Assembly (NCBI GenBank): GCA_963731125.1
Contig: CAVSVP010000024.1
Location: forward strand, 186,001 to 250,000
Reading direction: 5' to 3'
Origin: CAVSVP01 sp963731125
GTDB lineage: Bacteria > Pseudomonadota > Gammaproteobacteria > Competibacterales > Competibacteraceae
Length of the DNA: 64,000 bases
This document shows positions 49,978 to 58,946 of the stretch, one piece after another; positions within the stretch are counted from its first letter, which is position 1, and each line of letters starts with the position of its first letter. The position numbers and the translations under genes are program-made. The notes under the pieces were generated by a model, which had not been told where the DNA came from, did no database searches, and saw only the letters and a list, made by a program, of their open reading frames with translations.

Positions 49978-50703
49978 AATAAGCCCCGACTAAACCGGGA
50001 GACTCACTATGTAACTCTTTTTCACAAATCTCCCTTCAATCTGTCTGTTTCAGCTGAAATAATACGTTTCGCAACAACCACAACAATCTCGATTCTAAAA
50101 ATAGAAGGCATAACTGAAATTGACTCCGAAGTTTGCAGGACGGTTCAAATCATCACCACGTTGCCTAAAACAGGAGCGTATTTGCTGCAAATCAGAGACG
50201 TTATAAATAACGTGGAAATTGATTATTCACTCATTATCCAATGCATCGCCGGACAATGTAATTCCTTGGTGCTGCCCGGCTCGCCGGATATGAACGGCGA
50301 TCGTCGGGATGACACCGTGATCCGGCGGGGCAACCGGTTTTTCATTGATTTAAACGGGGATGGAAAGGCTGACCGTGTTTTTTCCTATGGCAGTCCCAAC
50401 GATTTAGTCTTTATCGCCGATTTGGATGGGGATGGCGAAGACGAACTGGTAATACGGCGGGGCAACCGGTTTCTCATCGATTCCGCCAATAATGGCAGGT
50501 CACCAGAAGATTCTTTTACCTATGGCGCTCCTCAAGACTTGGTTTTCCCTGGCGATGCGGATGGCGATGGCAGAGACGAACTGATAATCCAGCGGGGTAA
50601 TCGGCTGCTGATCGATAGCGCCCACAATGGGGGACGCCCCGAAATGATTCGTTCCTTCGGAACCGATAGTGATATCCGTGTGCAAGGCTTTGGAAGCCAG
50701 TGA
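49978..50703 (+). CDS. FG-GAP/VCBS-type repeat protein, 5'-truncated
   Basis: The frame is open from 49978, 13 bp after the IS701 target site, to 50703, with no plausible start codon at its head (only a TTG at 50161). It encodes a beta-sandwich-like region of about 95 residues (SVSAEIIRFATTTTISILK; YSLIIQCIAGQCNSLVL), then three calcium-binding-like repeats (DLDGDGEDELVIRRGNRFLIDSANNG and relatives). The gene was probably cut by the transposon insertion, losing its signal peptide. A larger relative with similar repeats follows at 50908. Confidence 0.6.
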   Translation, partial: NKPRLNRETHYVTLFHKSPFNLSVSAEIIRFATTTTISILKIEGITEIDSEVCRTVQIITTLPKTGAYLLQIRDVINNVEIDYSLIIQCIAGQCNSLVLPGSPDMNGDRRDDTVIRRGNRFFIDLNGDGKADRVFSYGSPNDLVFIADLDGDGEDELVIRRGNRFLIDSANNGRSPEDSFTYGAPQDLVFPGDADGDGRDELIIQRGNRLLIDSAHNGGRPEMIRSFGTDSDIRVQGFGSQ

Positions 50704-50907
50704 GGGTTTATTCATTACTTAGGAAAGACTGGAGCAAATAAAAACGCTTAGCCACCAACTCGACTTGTTTGGTTAATTTTCCCCTCTCCTCACTTAAAAC
50801 ATAGGAGGGTGAGGGGATAATAGCCAAAGTTCAGATTTTCGTCACCCGCGCACTTTAATCCGTTATCGGCCAGCGTTTATGGAAATACCCCAGAGTAGAA
50901 ATGTGAC

Positions 50908-52863
50908 ATGATACTAAGAATACTAAGAAGTCTGGTAACCATATCGCTGGCAGTTTTGTTTTTTCTGACACCTCTAGCACAGGCGCAAATTGAACCCGCG
51001 AGTTGGGTACACTTGAGTTCTGTGACCGGCGATCTTCCTAATCCCCCCGCTAATGATGGGATGTCAGGGCTTAAAGTCGTAGACTTGGACAAAAATGGAC
51101 TCAATGATTACGTGATTACGTTGTGGGATACAGCGGAAACAGTCATTTGGTATCGTCACTTCGATAATTATCGGTTTGAAAAATATGTCGTGGAAGGATC
51201 TGCAACACCTAATCTTTCACACGGAGAAAAGTTCAAGGATATTGACGGCGACGGTGATTTAGACTTGATTGTTGGAGACGCCTGGCGGGGTAACCAAATC
51301 CATTGGTGGGAGAATCCCTATCCTAATTACCAGCCAAACACGCGGTGGGTGCGAAGGCTCGTCTATGATACTTTGGACAACTTTTATCATGATATGATCT
51401 GGGGCGACTTTGATGGTGATGGCTCAGACGAACTGATGGCGTGGAATCAAAGAGGCAACCAGTTGCTGTTATTGGAAATCCCCGCTGATCCAAGAAACTC
51501 GGGTCCTTGGCTTGCAACACAAATTTTCTCATGGCCGGGGACGTCTCTTAAATTCAGGGGCGCGGACACCGTCGACATTAACCTTGATGGCAAGACCGAT
51601 TTTGTAGGGGGTGGAGGCTGGTTCGAGCATACGGGTGGTAAAAACTTCACCTACCATGTCATTGATGACGCCATGGGATATTCCCAAATCAAGGCTGATC
51701 AGTTAATTCCAGGTGGGAGGCCTGAGGTCGTCTGTATATTGGAACTCGAGGCCGGTCCACTGAATCTGTACGTATGGACAGGTTCTGAGTGGCAGGCTCG
51801 GACAATACTGTCTTCTGTGCCAAGGAGCCATACCCTGCAACTCGGTGATGTAAACTTAGATGGTCATCTAGACATCATGATCGGAGATCTGGGCCAATGG
51901 AGTCCAAGTGAGTCACCACCGGACAACCCGGAAGCTAAAATATCGGTGCTTTATGGCGATGGCGCTGGGAATTTCACACAACAAGTGGTTCTGTCAGGGC
52001 AGGGAACTCTTGAAGGGCAGTTGACCGACATTGATAATGACGGCGACTTGGATATCGTGTCAAAGCCGTTTCGTCATAATAACCCACGGGTTGATATCTT
52101 TATTAATGTTAGCAATGACTTAAATGATACGATCGGACTCTATGATCCGGCTGCCAGTGCCTTTCATTTGAAGTACAGTCATGCCGGAGGTACAGCAGAC
52201 AACGTTTACGGTTATGGTCCGGCTGGCGCAAGATGGTTACCCATCATGGGTGATTGGGACGGCGATGGCGATGACAAGGCAGGCTTGTATGAGCAGCGCA
52301 AGGGCATCTTTTATCTTAAAAACTTACATAGCGATGGGGTGGCTGATAAGAGCTTCCGCTATGGGCCGACCAATGTCCGTTGGGAGCCGATTACCGGGGA
52401 CTGGAATCGCGACGGCAAGGATTCGGTCGGCTTATATGACCCGTTGTCCGGTACCTTCTTTCTCAGGGACGTCAACAGCGGCGGGAGCGCTGATTACCGC
52501 TTCCGGTTTGGCCCCGTCGATCCTGAATTGATACCGCTGGCGGGGGATTGGGATGGCGACGGCCAGGACACGGTGGGCCTGTATCATCGGCGCACGGGCA
52601 TCTTTCATCTCAAAAACTCACACAGCGGCGGGAAGGCTGATAAGAGCTTTCGCTATGGGCCGGCCGATGCCAATTGGGAGCCGGTGGTGGGGGATTGGAA
52701 TGGTAATGGGAAGGATGCTATTGGACTGTACCAATACAATAGCAGCCGATTCCATCTGCGCTACACGAATACTCCCGGGGTGGCCAATCTGAGTTTTCAC
52801 TACGGGCCGCTTGGTCAATTATGGTGGCCACTCACCGGAAAATGGAAAAGGACACAATTTTAA
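50908..52863 (+). CDS. large exported FG-GAP/VCBS repeat protein with five 49-residue repeats
   Basis: The 651-residue protein has a signal peptide (TISLAVLFFLTPLAQAQ). Residues 30-400 form a beta-propeller-like region with repeated calcium-loop motifs DIDGDGDLDLI, DFDGDGSDEL and DIDNDGDLDIV. From about residue 407 to the end there are five consecutive 49-residue repeats, each with GLY...F-L-x6-A-D-x-x-x-x-YGP...GDWDGDGxD. The last copy ends within eight residues of the C terminus. The calcium loops suggest an extracellular, stable, possibly adhesive or carbohydrate-binding role. No enzymatic domain is visible. Confidence 0.8.
   Translation: MILRILRSLVTISLAVLFFLTPLAQAQIEPASWVHLSSVTGDLPNPPANDGMSGLKVVDLDKNGLNDYVITLWDTAETVIWYRHFDNYRFEKYVVEGSATPNLSHGEKFKDIDGDGDLDLIVGDAWRGNQIHWWENPYPNYQPNTRWVRRLVYDTLDNFYHDMIWGDFDGDGSDELMAWNQRGNQLLLLEIPADPRNSGPWLATQIFSWPGTSLKFRGADTVDINLDGKTDFVGGGGWFEHTGGKNFTYHVIDDAMGYSQIKADQLIPGGRPEVVCILELEAGPLNLYVWTGSEWQARTILSSVPRSHTLQLGDVNLDGHLDIMIGDLGQWSPSESPPDNPEAKISVLYGDGAGNFTQQVVLSGQGTLEGQLTDIDNDGDLDIVSKPFRHNNPRVDIFINVSNDLNDTIGLYDPAASAFHLKYSHAGGTADNVYGYGPAGARWLPIMGDWDGDGDDKAGLYEQRKGIFYLKNLHSDGVADKSFRYGPTNVRWEPITGDWNRDGKDSVGLYDPLSGTFFLRDVNSGGSADYRFRFGPVDPELIPLAGDWDGDGQDTVGLYHRRTGIFHLKNSHSGGKADKSFRYGPADANWEPVVGDWNGNGKDAIGLYQYNSSRFHLRYTNTPGVANLSFHYGPLGQLWWPLTGKWKRTQF
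52126..52860 (+). repeat. five in-frame 147-bp repeats in the VCBS protein gene
   Basis: Five 49-codon units fill exactly 735 bp with no linkers. Units 2 and 4 are most alike (ADKSFRYGP in both). The DNA has diverged more than the protein pattern, so the duplication is old and kept by selection. Confidence 0.8.
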
Positions 52864-53031
52864 ATGATTTTTAAGCGATCTCGAACGAATAAAACGTAGC
52901 CAACCATTTTCCATAAAGCGGCGCATGATGAGCTTTCGGAAATATTAAACGATGAGGAAGGATTTGCCTCTGTTCCTAAGAGTTAGTTATCATTTTTAGA
53001 CTAAACAGTCGTTTGGTTCTCTATTGAAACC

Positions 53032-53703
53032 ATGAAAGCATTCATTATTCCTGTAACTCCCTTTGTTCAGAATTGCTCTCTACTGTGCTGTGAAGAAACG
53101 GGTAAAGCCGCCGTGGTAGACCCGGGCGGCGATCTTGAGCGAATTCTGGAGGCGGCGCAGCGAGCCGAGGTTACGATTGAGAAGATTCTGGTTACCCATG
53201 CCCATATCGATCATGCCGGCGGCGTAGCGGAACTGGCGGAAAAGTTGCAGATTCCGATAGAAGGCCCCCATCGTGAGGATCAGTTTTGGATTAAGGCATT
53301 AGCTTCTCAGAACCAAATGTTTGGGCTGTCCGGAGCGCGGCCGTTTACCCCGAATCGCTGGTTAAACCAAGGCGATGTCGTTGTGTTCGGTAATATCGAG
53401 TTAACAGTGCGGCATTGTCCCGGGCATACACCCGGACATATTATCTTTTTCCATGCGCCCTCACGCTTAGCCATCGTCGGTGATGTCCTATTCCAGGGTT
53501 CCATCGGGCGCACCGACTTTCCGAAAGGGGATTACGAGACACTCATTCAGTCGATACGCCAGCAACTCTGGCCGCTGGGTGACGATGTCACCTTTATTCC
53601 CGGGCATGGACCCACCTCGACCTTTGGGGAAGAACGTCGCACAAATCCTTTTGTCGGAGACCGTGTCCTGGAAGGAACACGATCCGGTTATCCGGCTTTG
53701 TGA
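53032..53703 (+). CDS. metallo-beta-lactamase-fold hydrolase (YcbL/GloB-like)
   Basis: The 223-residue protein has the MBL zinc motif THAHIDHAGG, then HCPGHTPGHIIFF, FQGSIGRTDFPKGDYETL and IPGHGPTSTFGEER. The short length without the C-terminal HAGH domain puts it with YcbL-type glyoxalase II-like hydrolases, which may hydrolyse S-lactoylglutathione or related thioesters. The ATG at 53032 sits between two well-separated genes and no operon partner is seen. All zinc ligands are present. Confidence 0.9.
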   Translation: MKAFIIPVTPFVQNCSLLCCEETGKAAVVDPGGDLERILEAAQRAEVTIEKILVTHAHIDHAGGVAELAEKLQIPIEGPHREDQFWIKALASQNQMFGLSGARPFTPNRWLNQGDVVVFGNIELTVRHCPGHTPGHIIFFHAPSRLAIVGDVLFQGSIGRTDFPKGDYETLIQSIRQQLWPLGDDVTFIPGHGPTSTFGEERRTNPFVGDRVLEGTRSGYPAL

Positions 53704-53766
53704 CTCCGCTCGGAGGCCCCTGAATAAAGAAGGCGTCTGTTATTCTTCGCAGCAAAAGAGGACTAA

Positions 53767-53922
53767 TCACCGCTTGGGCTTTTTGTCCTCATCATTGAGA
53801 AACGGAATTTTACTGTCCTCTTCAAATCGTTTAGCACGTTTTTTGCTGCTAAACACATAAATAATAATACCGATAAACACCACGAACAGGACGAGTAGGT
53901 ATAACACGCTATTCACTTCCAT
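53767..53922 (-). CDS. CcoQ-like small cbb3-oxidase subunit, orphan
   Basis: The 51-residue protein has one membrane helix (VLYLLVLFVVFIGIIIYVF) and a soluble tail SSKKRAKRFEEDSKIPFLNDED. The order helix, KKRxKRFEE, PFLND/E is the CcoQ/FixQ pattern of cbb3-type cytochrome c oxidases. No ccoN, ccoO or ccoP lies in the window, so it is separated from the oxidase operon or was copied here. The ATG at 53922 begins the conserved part; GAGGT lies upstream. Confidence 0.65.
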   Translation of the reverse strand: MEVNSVLYLLVLFVVFIGIIIYVFSSKKRAKRFEEDSKIPFLNDEDKKPKR

Positions 53923-54345
53923 AACTTTTATGACCTCGCAACGATGGGGAACAAGGTGATGATACCTTGTTAGCCGCACAAAAAGCGTCTCCCTATCACC
54001 TCGACTTTGGCCATTTTTGCCGATAGAGAAAGCCCATAGAATATGGCTTTCAGAAACAATAACTTAAAATTCGTAAAGTCAACGTTTTTGCGTGATATGC
54101 TCTAATTGGGGCGTTACCCCGTTAAACCACGATGGATTCTGGGCTGCCTGATGTGGAAAATGGCCAAAGTCGAGTATCACTAGACTTGTTGTAAAGCGCT
54201 GAGGCGCCGGGCTGGAAGGTGTCGCCGGCGGCGTACTGAGAAGTGCGCGGTGGCGAATCCCTGCCGGACGGTAGGGTTAAGCGGCGGAAACATGTCTAGC
54301 CTGGACAACTAGCGTCTGCTTGATGCAAGAGGTTTCTGGTTTGCG
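53923..54345. other. 423-bp gap without a convincing gene
   Basis: Between the CcoQ-like gene and the acyl-CoA synthetase. There are GC-rich stretches with partial self-complementarity around 54220-54290, but no defined hairpin, repeat or coding frame that I can support. Confidence 0.4.
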
Positions 54346-56202
54346 TTAAAGTGTCCGATAGACGGACGACTCCGCCGGTTCAGGGCGCGGATAAAGGGTG
54401 CGTATCTGCACAGCATAACATTGTTCCAGTGCCTGTCTTTTTATCTTGAGAGTCGGTGTAATGAGGCCATTTTCGATGCTCCAGTCATCGCGGGTAAGAT
54501 AGACAGTGCGCACTTGTGCATAGCGAGGAAAGTCCTTTAGCAGTTCATGCAGCCGTGCTAACACGGCGTCTTTTGCCAACCGGCTCTGCAAGGAAGCTGG
54601 CGCACTGGGGTCCAGCCCGAGGCGAGTCGCCAGCGTGTGCCATGCGTCTGCGCTGAGTACCAGAACCGCCGCCAGGTAAGGCCGATTCTCCCCAATCACT
54701 ACGGCCTGTTCAAATAACGAGTCTGCGGTGATGGCCAGTTCCATATCAGCGGGAGGGACTTTTTCGCCCCCGGAAGTCACGAGAATCTCTTTCATGCGAC
54801 CGCGGATGTAGATATTGCCTTCTTGAATTTCTGCAAGATCGCCGGTATGTAACCAACCCGATGCATCGACCGCAGCACGGGTCGCCTCGGCGAGGTTCCA
54901 GTAGCCAAGCATCACACTGGGTGCGCGCACCAGAAGCTCACTGTTTTCGCCTAGCCGAATTTCGACGCCGGGAAGTGGTTTCCCTACTGAACCGGGGATT
55001 GTCTCTGCAGGGGAGTTGCCGCTAACTACTGGCGACGCTTCGGTCAGTCCGTAGCCTTCCGTAAGCGGCAGGCCAAGACCCAAAAAAAACCGCGCAACCG
55101 GTGCCGCCAAAGGCGCGCCGCCGCTAACTGAAACTCGAATACGTCCCCCCAGTCGTGCCAGGATCTTTGCGGCCACCAGCCGCTGCAACAGCGGCCAAAG
55201 GGCACGGGCAAGAATGCCTGGTGCCGGGCCGCCTTCCTGAGCTGCCAGAAAGCGTGACCAGCCGACCGATTCGGTAAGCTGGAGAAGTTGCCGGGTCAGC
55301 TTGCGTCCGCCGGCTCTTGTTTTTATCGCCTGGTAGACTCTGTTATAGACTCTAGGCACGCATAACAGTACGGTCGGTTGAATGGTGAGAAGATCGCTAC
55401 GCAGGGTCTCAATCGAGCGGGCGTAAGCGGTGCGGCTTCCTGCCATGATTGGCAGGTAGTAACCTGCCGTTCGCTCGAAGCTATGGGCAAGAGGTAGAAA
55501 CGACAGAAACACATCACTGCGCGAAGCCGGGATACGTTTGGCCACCGCCTCGGCGTTCCATAGAATGTTGTAATGGGAGAGCATTACCCCTTTCGGGCGT
55601 CCCGTAGTGCCTGATGTGTATACTAGGGTTGCGAGAGTATGGGGGTCCGATACGCGATCTGGCAGAGGCTCGGCCTCGGTTGGCAACCAGTCGGCAACAT
55701 AGCGAAAACGGTTATCTTGTTTCTCGAGGCTTTGCCGGTGTTTTAGACAAACGATACGTGCGAGTTCAGGCAGATTTGCACAGCTTTCCGCTAGCCTGGG
55801 CCAGTCCGTATCCCATTCCAGCAGCAGTAGCTTCGCTCCGCAATCCCGCAGGATATAGGCGATACTGTTCGGGTTATCAGACGTGTATAAGGGCACCACG
55901 ACCAGGCCGAGTGAGAGGGCGGCTTGATCAAAACACACCCACGCAGCGCTGTTTCTCGAAGAGACAGCAACTCGATCGCCTGGGGCGAAGCCTTCGTTAT
56001 TCAGAGCCCATCGCCAACGGCGGATTAGCGCATGCATTTCCTTCCACGTGTAGCTTTTCCACCCGTTGACGTCTATGTCGTATTCCTGATAGGCGATATC
56101 ATCTGGACTGCGTGTGACTCGCTCTTGGAATAGGCCGTTCAAGGTCTTAGCCACGCTTACGGGAATTATGTCGAGATGGCTTTTCTCGGAGGTTGGTTGC
56201 AT
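54346..56202 (-). CDS. long-chain fatty acid-CoA ligase (AMP-forming)
   Basis: The 618-residue adenylate-forming enzyme has the P-loop motif LVYTSGTTGRPKGVMLSH, the adenine-binding LTEGYGLTEASPVV, the GWLHTGDLAEI hinge region and a C-terminal GEKVPPADMELAI segment. The length and N-terminal style match FACL/FadD15-type acyl-CoA synthetases. It activates fatty acids to acyl-CoA for lipid synthesis or breakdown. Monocistronic on the minus strand. It might supply the acyl donor missing from the LplT-PlsC protein at 25168, although the two are 27 kb apart. Confidence 0.92.
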   Translation of the reverse strand: MQPTSEKSHLDIIPVSVAKTLNGLFQERVTRSPDDIAYQEYDIDVNGWKSYTWKEMHALIRRWRWALNNEGFAPGDRVAVSSRNSAAWVCFDQAALSLGLVVVPLYTSDNPNSIAYILRDCGAKLLLLEWDTDWPRLAESCANLPELARIVCLKHRQSLEKQDNRFRYVADWLPTEAEPLPDRVSDPHTLATLVYTSGTTGRPKGVMLSHYNILWNAEAVAKRIPASRSDVFLSFLPLAHSFERTAGYYLPIMAGSRTAYARSIETLRSDLLTIQPTVLLCVPRVYNRVYQAIKTRAGGRKLTRQLLQLTESVGWSRFLAAQEGGPAPGILARALWPLLQRLVAAKILARLGGRIRVSVSGGAPLAAPVARFFLGLGLPLTEGYGLTEASPVVSGNSPAETIPGSVGKPLPGVEIRLGENSELLVRAPSVMLGYWNLAEATRAAVDASGWLHTGDLAEIQEGNIYIRGRMKEILVTSGGEKVPPADMELAITADSLFEQAVVIGENRPYLAAVLVLSADAWHTLATRLGLDPSAPASLQSRLAKDAVLARLHELLKDFPRYAQVRTVYLTRDDWSIENGLITPTLKIKRQALEQCYAVQIRTLYPRPEPAESSVYRTL

Positions 56203-56458
56203 GCCGGGTCTCTTACGAGTTCCAAAAGGGACTGAGATGTCACAAAGGGATCGGTGATATTTACATATAACTATAGATTGAGTAGGAGGGTAAAGTCAGC
56301 CACTTGAGAGTGGTGGTGGCATTTTTAAGGCGCTCTATTCGATCAACAGAAACTCTTGGCATTGCTCAATGGAAATTAGGCATTGGATTTTTTGTTCTTT
56401 ATTGTTAGTCTTCGATGGCAGAAGCGCTAGCAACACGTTGCAGCGAGGCTCCTTCATG

Positions 56459-56608
56459 GTGGCCAAAGCGAAGCGAACTGCACCAACAAAGCATTATCAA
56501 GACTATACGATTTCCAATGAGGCTGAGGCTCGGCACAGGTGCTCTGGCGCTGAGTGCTTCAAGCATGTAGAGATATCCAGTTATGAAGCGACGTTACGCT
56601 TGCACTGA
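56459..56608 (+). CDS. small hypothetical protein
   Basis: A 49-residue frame from ATG 56459 (MVAKAKRTAPTKHYQDYTI) contains a CSGAECFKH segment and overlaps the next frame by 26 bp. It could be a separate small gene or the N-terminal part of the following one split by a frameshift. An in-frame ATG lies upstream at 56369. No family recognised. Confidence 0.3.
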   Translation: MAKAKRTAPTKHYQDYTISNEAEARHRCSGAECFKHVEISSYEATLRLH

Positions 56609-56900
56609 CTGTGAAGCTATTGTTTTTTCAGATCTTTGCGATTTGACCGATCTTCCCCACGACGGCTGTTCCGGAAACGGATACTGGTATCAGTTGGAAA
56701 GTGGAGTATCACTGAGCGCTGAGTCACTCCAAGCTGCCCTTAATGTAGCCGCAGCCACCATCAAGGACCTGCCAAGGGATCAGCGCGCGGACTGGTGCGT
56801 TGCTTTGCTAGAAGGCGTGGACAAAGGCGATGCTAACTTTTTGAAGACTGTACGAGACAGCATTGAAACACGGCTTAAGGGGGGCGCTGGTAAGCTCTAA
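56583..56900 (+). CDS. small cysteine-containing hypothetical protein
   Basis: The 105-residue frame starts MKRRYACTDCEAIVFSDLCD, with four cysteines in the first 40 residues that could bind zinc, and ends in a helical half (ESLQAALNVAAATIKDLPRDQRADW). Codon use looks like real coding sequence. No family recognised. It faces the TetR/RND genes convergently and has no ribosome site stronger than GTTATGAAG-type context. Confidence 0.45.
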   Translation: MKRRYACTDCEAIVFSDLCDLTDLPHDGCSGNGYWYQLESGVSLSAESLQAALNVAAATIKDLPRDQRADWCVALLEGVDKGDANFLKTVRDSIETRLKGGAGKL

Positions 56901-56966
56901 TCCAGCTTTGGACTGGAAGAGATGCGGATGCTACTTAACTCACTCACCTAAAACCCATTAATAAAA

Positions 56967-57593
56967 TTAATTACCGTAAAGGGTCAAAAACTGATTCACC
57001 GCCTTGCGGATATGGGCGGTGAGATATTCACCGCTGGCGGTAAGTTTCATACCCATGAGAAGTTGCATTTGATAATGACCCCGAACCATATTAAGAAAAA
57101 GAACCGCAGCGTAATGCGGGTCATCTGCCGTTAACCGTTTGTGCTCCATCTGCTTTTCTAGAAATTTAGCGACCGCCTTGATAGCCGTTCCCGGTCCCGT
57201 CTCATAAAAGAGCTTGGCAATCGCGGGATAATCCACGCTCTCGCCGATCACGACTCGGTGCATCGCTACGACTTCCTCGTCGAGAAGAAGATCCATAAAG
57301 CGCTGTCCGATAATAAAACATGTCTCCCTAAGATCTCGATTTTCGGGTAAGGCTGCTTCGGCAAAGCCGTAGGACTCTACCTTAGTTTGGATGACTTCGC
57401 GAAACAACTCTTCTTTGTTTTTGAAATGGCTGTAGACGGTTTGTTTAGAGACACCGGCCTTTTCAGCCACGGCGTCCATTGAAGTTGCCTTCAAACCGCG
57501 GGCAAGGAACAAATCGCTGGCAGCATCCACAATCGCATCGTGTTTTTCCTCGCTTTTGGGGCGGCCTGTACGGGCAAAGTTACCTTTTTTCAT
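56967..57593 (-). CDS. TetR/AcrR-family repressor of the adjacent RND pump
   Basis: The 208-residue regulator has an N-terminal helix-turn-helix (SDLFLARGLKATSMDAVAEKAGVSKQTVYSHFKNKEELF in pieces) and a helical effector domain of the AefR/TetR_C type (CFIIGQRFMDLLLDEEVVAMHRVVIGES). It diverges from the efflux genes with 108 bp between start codons. That gap contains a 21-bp palindrome (57632-57652), the likely operator for itself and the pump. Ligand binding would relieve repression, as in other TetR-RND pairs. Confidence 0.92.
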   Translation of the reverse strand: MKKGNFARTGRPKSEEKHDAIVDAASDLFLARGLKATSMDAVAEKAGVSKQTVYSHFKNKEELFREVIQTKVESYGFAEAALPENRDLRETCFIIGQRFMDLLLDEEVVAMHRVVIGESVDYPAIAKLFYETGPGTAIKAVAKFLEKQMEHKRLTADDPHYAAVLFLNMVRGHYQMQLLMGMKLTASGEYLTAHIRKAVNQFLTLYGN

Positions 57594-57631
57594 AACGGAA
57601 CTAGACAGATCAGTATAGTTAAAGTTATTAT

Positions 57632-57652
57632 TAAACCATACGGTCTAGTTTA
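57632..57652. promoter_or_regulatory. TetR-type operator palindrome
   Basis: TAAACCATAC and GTCTAGTTTA around a central G make a 21-bp dyad (pattern TAAAC.A.AC.GT.T.GTTTA) in the centre of the divergent tetR-RND gap. It is 38 bp upstream of tetR and 49 bp upstream of the adaptor start, well placed to block both promoters. Confidence 0.65.
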
Positions 57653-57701
57653 CAAAAAAATTAAATTTTTGTCCAGTGGGTAACGCGTGGAGACGATCAC
57701 C

Positions 57702-58946
57702 ATGAAAGACTACTCGATGACTGGCGAGAGCCATGAGTTACCAGGGGCCGCAGTGAGCCAATGGCGGCACCGGTGGCTGACGCTAGGCGTTATTAGTCTG
57801 CTGCTAGGTCTTGGTGTCTTGGGGCTAACCGCTACACAATTGGGTAACGACAACGGCAACAGAATACCCCAAGTTGCCGTTCTTCCGGTTTCCACCCAGC
57901 GTATCCAGCCCCAGCAGGGGTATGAAGTCAACCGCGTCTTTATCGGCAGAGTAGAGGCCGCCCGCCGTAGCGCCGTTGGCTTCGAGCTGGGCGGCATGCT
58001 GCACCAGGTATGGGTTGATGAGGGCGATGAGGTTAGCCAAGGTCAGCGCTTGGCTCGTCTTGATACCGCACGCCTTGAGTCGCGTCGGCAAGAGTCAATC
58101 GCTGCCCTAGAGGAGGCCCGTGCCAATCTGGCGTTTGCGCAGGCGACATTCAAGCGCTTCGAGGGAGTCGTCAGCGCCGGCGGGGTGTCCCGGCAGGGGT
58201 TGGACGAGGCTCGGGAAGCTTATCGCGCAGCCCAAGCCGGTGTAGAACTGGCGCGTTCGCGGGTGGCAACCATCAATGTGGATCTCGCTAAATCCGAGCT
58301 GCGAGTACCCTTCGATGGCGTGGTGATTCGCCGCTGGATGGATGAAGGCCAGGTAACGGCAGCCGGTGAACCGGTCTTCGAGCTAATGGAAGAGGCAAAG
58401 CTCGAGGTGCGGATTGGGATCGCGGGCCAGCTCGTGGATAGCCTTCAGGTGGGTCAGATCCAGACGGTACTCGTACGCAGACAACACATCCCGGCCCGGG
58501 TAAAGGCGGTATTACCGGTACGCGGCGCCGCTACCCGCACCGTGGACATCATCCTGACCCTAGAAGATCGCCCGCCTACTATCCGTCCAGGAGACCTGGC
58601 AACGCTGACGCTCACGGCATCGGTTTCGGAGCCGGGATACTGGCTCCCCCTCGATGCTCTGGGTGAGGGACCCCGCGGTCTCTGGACCGTCTATAGGCTA
58701 AAACCTGTCGGTGGCAAACCATCTCTGCCGAAAGACGATTCTGGGGCGACCTATGAGGTTGTTCCCCATCTTGTAGAGATCCTCCATGAGGAATCTGACC
58801 GGATATTCGCCCGGGGGGCCTTGCAGGCAAATAGCTTGGTGGTTGCCGACGGGTTACATCGAATCGTGCCCGGCCAGCTTGTCCGCCTTGCTCAGCAATC
58901 CGATGTTCAGGTCGCTCAAGGAGATATTGGCTATGTCGTCCATTAA
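57702..58946 (+). CDS. RND efflux periplasmic adaptor subunit
   Basis: The 414-residue membrane fusion protein has an N-terminal anchor (LTLGVISLLLGLGVLGL). The lipoyl/barrel-sandwich part shows GFELGGMLHQVWVDEGDEVSQGQRLARLD and its partner LRVPFDGVVIRRWMDEGQVTAAGEPVF. A coiled-coil hairpin lies between them (residues about 120-190), with beta-barrel and membrane-proximal domains after. It links the RND pump to an outer-membrane channel that is not encoded here. The ATG at 57702 has GGAG about ten bases upstream; the frame has a GTG 15 bp earlier. Its end overlaps the pump start by 14 bp. Confidence 0.92.
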   Translation: MKDYSMTGESHELPGAAVSQWRHRWLTLGVISLLLGLGVLGLTATQLGNDNGNRIPQVAVLPVSTQRIQPQQGYEVNRVFIGRVEAARRSAVGFELGGMLHQVWVDEGDEVSQGQRLARLDTARLESRRQESIAALEEARANLAFAQATFKRFEGVVSAGGVSRQGLDEAREAYRAAQAGVELARSRVATINVDLAKSELRVPFDGVVIRRWMDEGQVTAAGEPVFELMEEAKLEVRIGIAGQLVDSLQVGQIQTVLVRRQHIPARVKAVLPVRGAATRTVDIILTLEDRPPTIRPGDLATLTLTASVSEPGYWLPLDALGEGPRGLWTVYRLKPVGGKPSLPKDDSGATYEVVPHLVEILHEESDRIFARGALQANSLVVADGLHRIVPGQLVRLAQQSDVQVAQGDIGYVVH

